Assembly: GCA_022729315.1 (NCBI GenBank)
Contig: JALDAF010000004.1
Location: forward strand, 1-37,394
Origin: Candidatus Nanohalalkaliarchaeum halalkaliphilum
GTDB taxonomy: Archaea; Nanohalarchaeota; Nanosalinia; Nanosalinales; Nanohalalkaliarchaeaceae
Length of the DNA: 37,394 nt
Direction: 5' to 3'
Shown: piece after piece, positions 33,845 through 37,394 of the stretch
Numbering within the stretch: the first letter of the stretch is position 1
How the letters are laid out: every line of letters starts with the position of its first letter
Notes under the pieces: model-generated
What the model saw: only the letters and a program-made list of their open reading frames with translations
What the model was told of the DNA's origin: nothing
The model's database searches: none
Position numbers and translations under genes: made by a program

Positions 33845-34861
33845 TTATACTAACGGGCAGCTCTGTCCACCCGGGATAATATCAGGCGGATAGTTCTTGA
33901 GCTGTGTCCACTTCCTGATGTTAGGAGCATCAATGACCTTTGGGAAGGTCACGTGGACATCAAATCCGTCGTTAAGACGGTGGAGATGGACGCTGTGATC
34001 CGTGCTGTCCACGTCTGCGCCAAGCATCTGTTGGTATGCTTCATCGTCCCTGACCTTCTTCAGTTCGTTGCGGAGTTCCTCGACGGCGATGATGTCATCC
34101 ACTGTAACAGTGTTCATCCCTGGAATGTCGCTCATGGGAATGTCGGGAGCCTGTTCCGTTGCACCTCGCTGTGGATTGATCCGTACAAGTGCCTCATCAA
34201 CGTTCCAGGTATCGAAATACAGTGACTGAACGTCTTCTGCCTCCGGAACGTATTGCCTGGATTCTGCGATGTCACACAGTTGGTCCAACGCATTCAACGA
34301 TGTCTCGGCTGCGTTATCAGACCTCCCGAGCGGTGAGGGGATATCGGGAACGTCCCCCGTCCGATACCTTGATTGGAGCATGTGCGTATACATATCGAGG
34401 TGGTCCGACCCCGTGTCACCACTGAACCCAGCATTGACCCCACTGTATGCACGAGATCCATAATGGCCCTGGTTTATCGATACTGTGATACTGTCCGCCT
34501 CCGCGGCAAGATTCCGGGCATAAGACATCCAGGCATCATCTCGAAGCGCATTCTCCACTGTCCCAATAATTACTTCCAGCGATCCCTCCGCATACACCTC
34601 ATCAAGCGACTCTGCGTATGCTTCTACGGATTCTTCAGAAACACCGTATACCTCCCTCACAGGCGGTTCTATAGGCTTCCCTGTATTGTCCATCGTCCAT
34701 TCCTCGTCCGTCTGGTCCGCCCACTCCCTGTCTACCAGTTCCGCTGATCCTCCGTATGTCGGTGCACCAACTCGGGTTTCGGGTGGCACACCTTCTTCAA
34801 CCAGTTTCTCTGCCTCCTCCGCAAGTGACTGTAACCGCTGCTCGTATGGCTCCCAGTCCAT
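33845..34861 (-). CDS. Unknown soluble acidic protein
   Basis: The 338-residue protein starts MDWEPYEQRLQSLAEEAEKL and is about one fifth Asp and Glu. It has no signal peptide or membrane segment. A Ser/Gly-rich middle (NQGHYGSRAYSGVNAGFSGD) is flanked by helical stretches, and the C-terminus ends CPLV. A TTTAAAAT box (minus strand, 34881-34890) about 25 bases upstream supports this start and a leaderless message. Its 3' end contains the mdh promoter. I do not recognise the family. Confidence 0.75.
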   Translation of the reverse strand: MDWEPYEQRLQSLAEEAEKLVEEGVPPETRVGAPTYGGSAELVDREWADQTDEEWTMDNTGKPIEPPVREVYGVSEESVEAYAESLDEVYAEGSLEVIIGTVENALRDDAWMSYARNLAAEADSITVSINQGHYGSRAYSGVNAGFSGDTGSDHLDMYTHMLQSRYRTGDVPDIPSPLGRSDNAAETSLNALDQLCDIAESRQYVPEAEDVQSLYFDTWNVDEALVRINPQRGATEQAPDIPMSDIPGMNTVTVDDIIAVEELRNELKKVRDDEAYQQMLGADVDSTDHSVHLHRLNDGFDVHVTFPKVIDAPNIRKWTQLKNYPPDIIPGGQSCPLV

Positions 34862-34983
34862 ACCGCCCCCTACTCTCCGAATTTTAAATCTGTTCCGCTA
34901 CCGTGACGACATAACGGATAGGTAGACGTTTCACCGGGAACGTGTATTAACGGACCTCCCAGATATCTGTCGGTGTCTGTCGT

Positions 34984-35685
34984 TCAGGTGCGGGTGCCGC
35001 CCATGATGAGGTCCGGGTCACGGAGGATCTCCTCCCATGCCTGGCGGTCTCTCCGCGTTGGTTCATCCGCGATCACCGCGTCCACCCCCGGAACCGTGAT
35101 ATGGTATTTGCCGCCGCCGGTTCCATGCACCTGCAGCCGGTACGATCCCGGTGTCATAGTACGCATGCCCGGGGCGATGCGTTCACCGTCCAGACCCAGT
35201 TCCTGTACCCCGATCCGGGTGTGGCCGTTGATGATGCGTTCCACCTGTGCGACCGTGTCAAACCATTCATCGAAGAACACGCGCTCAAACGAGTACGCAT
35301 CCTCCCCGTGGTCGAACCGGGCGAACTCCAGGGGCTCGTCGCGGCCGCTTTCAAGGCGTGACAGGTCGTACGCGGCAAACTCCTCATTCGTCGGCCGCCA
35401 GTAGAACTCGAGATCCGTGTCGTACGTGACCACGACATCGTACAGCTCCTCTTCCTCATACCGTAACAGTGTGGTGTCCACATCACTGTACATGATCCTG
35501 TCATCGACCGGGTTGAAATCCACGATGATGTCCCGGGTGCCGGACAGCTCGAAATCCTCTGCCTCTGTTGCGCGGTCATCACAGTACGTCTCATCGTCCC
35601 CTGCTCCGTTTCCGCTGTACGCGACTACTGCGGGGGCCGTGGCTGCAGCGCCCAGTGCTCTGAGAACGTTTCGCCGGGTTTCCAT
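34984..35685 (-). CDS. Tat-exported protein of unknown function
   Basis: From the ATG at 35685 the protein has 233 residues and begins METRRNVLRALGAAATAPAV, a twin-arginine signal with an Ala-rich core and no lipobox. The mature part is acidic with aromatic strands (YDVVVTYDTDLEFYW, ARFDHGEDAYSFERVFFDEW) and one Cys. A GTTAAAAGG box centred near 35711 is about 26 bases before this ATG. The in-frame ATG at 35733 lies before the expected transcript start. The family is not recognised. Confidence 0.75.
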   Translation of the reverse strand: METRRNVLRALGAAATAPAVVAYSGNGAGDDETYCDDRATEAEDFELSGTRDIIVDFNPVDDRIMYSDVDTTLLRYEEEELYDVVVTYDTDLEFYWRPTNEEFAAYDLSRLESGRDEPLEFARFDHGEDAYSFERVFFDEWFDTVAQVERIINGHTRIGVQELGLDGERIAPGMRTMTPGSYRLQVHGTGGGKYHITVPGVDAVIADEPTRRDRQAWEEILRDPDLIMGGTRT

Positions 35686-35804
35686 ACGCCACGGATACCC
35701 TGACGACCTTTTAACAGGCCACCATGTTTCCACAGGCAGCGGACACCTGGAAATACCTGTTCCCGGAACTTACATAAGCCGGTCCTGTACACAGACTATG
35801 TGTT

Positions 35805-36932
35805 ATGCCGGAGATACACAAGGGGCTTGAAGGCGTGTATATCGATGAGTCAAACATCAGCCGCGTGTTCGGTGATGAGGGGAAGCTGACGTACCGCGGG
35901 TACTGGATCGATGACCTGGCGCAGCACTCCACCTACGAGGAAGTGGTGTACCTGTTGCTGTACGGCGAGCTGCCGGACCAGGAGGAGCTGGATGCGTTCA
36001 CGAACCAGCTTGCAAGCCACCGTGAAATAAGCGATACAACCAGAAACGTTATCGACGGGATGGCCGATGCCGGGCCGATGGATGTGCTGCGGACCGCGGT
36101 CTCGTCCACAGCAGAAGCTACAGAAGGAGAATTCTCCGTGGAGGAGAACCGGCAGCACGGGATCGAGATCATCGCAAAGGTTCCGACGATCCTGGCATAC
36201 TTCAACCGGGTGCGGAACGGGGAGGAACCGATCAAGCCACGCGAGGACCTGTCGCATGCCGCCAACTTCTACTACATGCTGCACGGCGAGGAACCGACCG
36301 AGGTGCAGGAGCACGCGGTGAACACCGCGATGGTGCTGTACGCGGAACACGGGATGAACGCGTCCACGTTCACCGCGGTGACGATCGCGTCCACGCAGGC
36401 CAACATGTACTCCGCCGTCACCGGCGGGATCGGTGCGCTGCAGGGGCCGCTGCACGGCGGGGCGACGGAAACCGTCGTGGATATGCTGGACGATATCGGG
36501 TCTGCCGACAGCGTGGCGGACTGGGTGGACGCCCGGATAGACGCGCATGAAAAGATTCCGGGCTTCGGTCACCGCGTCTACAGGAGTGTGGATCCACGGT
36601 GTGCGCAGTTCGCCCGCGTCTACCAGGAGCTTGTTGATGAGGACGGTGAGTCAGCACGCCTGGAACTGATCGAGACGGTGCATGAGTATGTTGTTGAGGA
36701 GAAAGGGCTTGGTGAGAAAGGGATCTACCCGAACACGGACCTGTACTCGGGTACCGTGTACAGCGCGCTCGGCATCGATCCTGACCTGTACACGTGCATG
36801 TTCACGATGGCGCGTGTCGCGGGATGGGTGGCGCACGTCCTTGAACAGTGGGAGGACAACCGCATCCTCCGGCCCCGGGTAGAATACACCGGAGAGGTCG
36901 GAAAGGAGTTTGTACCGGTCGAGGAACGGTAA
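35805..36932 (+). CDS. gltA: Citrate synthase
   Basis: The 375-residue enzyme condenses acetyl-CoA with oxaloacetate. The catalytic set is intact: His182 (AEHGMNAST), His217 (GPLHGGATE), His256 (GFGHRVYRSVDPR) and Asp312 (YPNTDLYSG). The length matches the compact archaeal/Gram-positive dimeric type. CTTACATAAG (35769-35778) about 31 bases before the ATG is the likely TATA element, leaving little or no leader. The RidA gene converges on it. Confidence 0.95.
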   Translation: MPEIHKGLEGVYIDESNISRVFGDEGKLTYRGYWIDDLAQHSTYEEVVYLLLYGELPDQEELDAFTNQLASHREISDTTRNVIDGMADAGPMDVLRTAVSSTAEATEGEFSVEENRQHGIEIIAKVPTILAYFNRVRNGEEPIKPREDLSHAANFYYMLHGEEPTEVQEHAVNTAMVLYAEHGMNASTFTAVTIASTQANMYSAVTGGIGALQGPLHGGATETVVDMLDDIGSADSVADWVDARIDAHEKIPGFGHRVYRSVDPRCAQFARVYQELVDEDGESARLELIETVHEYVVEEKGLGEKGIYPNTDLYSGTVYSALGIDPDLYTCMFTMARVAGWVAHVLEQWEDNRILRPRVEYTGEVGKEFVPVEER

Positions 36933-36946
36933 CGGGTAGAACCCGA

Positions 36947-37318
36947 CTACTCCTTCATCGCGGTCGCCTCGATCTCGATAAGGGCGCCGGCAGGGAGTGC
37001 CGATACTTCTACTGCGACACGGGCAGGCGCGTGTTCGCCGACGTGGTCCGCATAGACCTCGTTCACGGTTTCGTAGTCTTGCATGTCGACCAGGTAGATA
37101 CGGGTTTTCAGCACGTGACGCCAGCCACAGTCTGCAGCGGCCAGTACCGCCTCCAGGTTTTCCAGTGCCTGCCGGGTTTGCTCCGTTATTCCGTCCACCA
37201 GGTCGCCGTCCGCGGTCAGCCCGATCTGCCCCGAGCATTCCACGGTCCCATTGTGTTCACGGGCCTGGACGTACGGACCGATCGCCGCCGGTGCATCCTC
37301 TGTCGTGATCTCCTTCAT
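36947..37318 (-). CDS. ridA: RidA/YjgF/YER057c-family enamine/imine deaminase
   Basis: This 123-residue trimeric enzyme hydrolyses reactive 2-aminoacrylate-type enamines made by PLP enzymes. The family signatures are present: PAAIGPYVQA, CSGQIGLTADG, TRQALENLEAVL, and Arg100 in ARVAVEVSALP with Glu117 in IEIEA, the carboxylate-binding and catalytic pair. A strong GAGGAGGAT ribosome site precedes the ATG. An unrecognised gene ends 18 bases upstream on the same strand, so the two are probably co-transcribed. Confidence 0.94.
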   Translation of the reverse strand: MKEITTEDAPAAIGPYVQAREHNGTVECSGQIGLTADGDLVDGITEQTRQALENLEAVLAAADCGWRHVLKTRIYLVDMQDYETVNEVYADHVGEHAPARVAVEVSALPAGALIEIEATAMKE

Positions 37319-37336
37319 GGTATCCTCCTCTATGAA

Positions 37337-37394
37337 TTATACGTGCAGCCGTTCCAGGAGCGTCTGGGCATCCATCTTGGTAAGATCGTTGGTC
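37337..37394 (-). CDS. 3' end of an unidentified gene (runs off the window)
   Basis: The last 18 codons of a minus-strand frame are visible, reading TNDLTKMDAQTLLERLHV before TAA. The amphipathic helical end and close spacing to ridA suggest a shared operon. Too little is present to name it. RidA often sits beside a PLP-dependent dehydratase, but nothing here proves that. Confidence 0.5.
   Translation of the reverse strand, partial: TNDLTKMDAQTLLERLHV

Noticed and set aside
33845-33860. C-terminal CPLV of the unknown protein (and CRIM of malic enzyme) as prenylation-like CaaX ends
   Set aside because: Archaea are not known to use CaaX prenylation of this kind, and a Cys four residues from the end twice in a window is within chance.
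1-37394. tRNA, rRNA, CRISPR arrays, transposases or integrases
   Set aside because: I looked for tRNA TPsiC-like arms in gaps, regularly spaced repeats and mobile-element proteins and saw none. The only perfect long repeat is the 134-base protein-coding one.

Overview
This window reads as chromosomal DNA from a halophilic archaeon. The proteins are strongly acidic (Asp/Glu rich). Promoters are archaeal: AT-rich TATA boxes centred about 25-30 bases before the start codon, so many messages look leaderless. The gene set includes archaeal-only or archaeal-type proteins: RadB, a CDC48/VAT ATPase with N-terminal double-psi barrel, type II methionine aminopeptidase, a short topoisomerase IA and Tat-exported SRR/NRR proteins. 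GC content is in the mid 50s by eye, low for classical Halobacteria. The malate dehydrogenase resembles the haloarchaeal enzyme, while the CDC48 and topoisomerase look less haloarchaeal from memory. I therefore place it only as a haloadapted euryarchaeal-like lineage.

Layout. 1-732: two divergent unknown genes, the first cut by the window edge. 737-4581: a minus-strand fatty-acid oxidation set (thiolase, enoyl-CoA hydratase, 3-hydroxyacyl-CoA dehydrogenase) with an HtpX protease inside it. 4668-6586: sucC-sucD. 6641-9697: small proteins including a membrane-anchored six-cysteine protein with defensin-like cysteine spacing, proline dehydrogenase, a HAD hydrolase and a YunG-like protein. 9869-15429: topoisomerase I, an AAA ATPase with an unrecognised N-terminal half, a TraB/TIKI-like membrane protein, a small membrane protein and RadB. 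15569-20919: methyltransferase, membrane protein, Tat lipoprotein, and a small gene with repeated operator-like boxes ahead of CDC48. 20611-23448: small membrane proteins, M42 aminopeptidase, EamA transporter and a possible remnant of a second M42 gene. 23681-29375: an island of three Tat-exported beta-helix proteins, one pectate-lyase-like and frameshifted, and two sharing a perfect 134-base repeat. 29435-37394: methionine aminopeptidase, malic enzyme, isocitrate and malate dehydrogenases (overlapping), unknown secreted and soluble proteins, citrate synthase, RidA and the 3' end of one more gene.

Taken together, the metabolic genes describe an oxidative heterotroph. Fatty acids and proline feed acetyl-CoA and glutamate into a TCA cycle (citrate synthase, isocitrate dehydrogenase, succinyl-CoA synthetase, malate dehydrogenase), with malic enzyme linking malate to pyruvate. 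The exported beta-helix proteins suggest attack on, or binding to, an acidic polysaccharide outside the cell.

The most unusual observations are: the CS-alpha-beta-like cysteine pattern in the protein at 6978-7349; the shared, base-identical export module of two otherwise different beta-helix proteins; Ser in place of the nucleophilic Cys in the thiolase; the triple ACACAAAA/TTTTGTGT box at the promoter before the CDC48 pair; and several apparent single-base frame disruptions.
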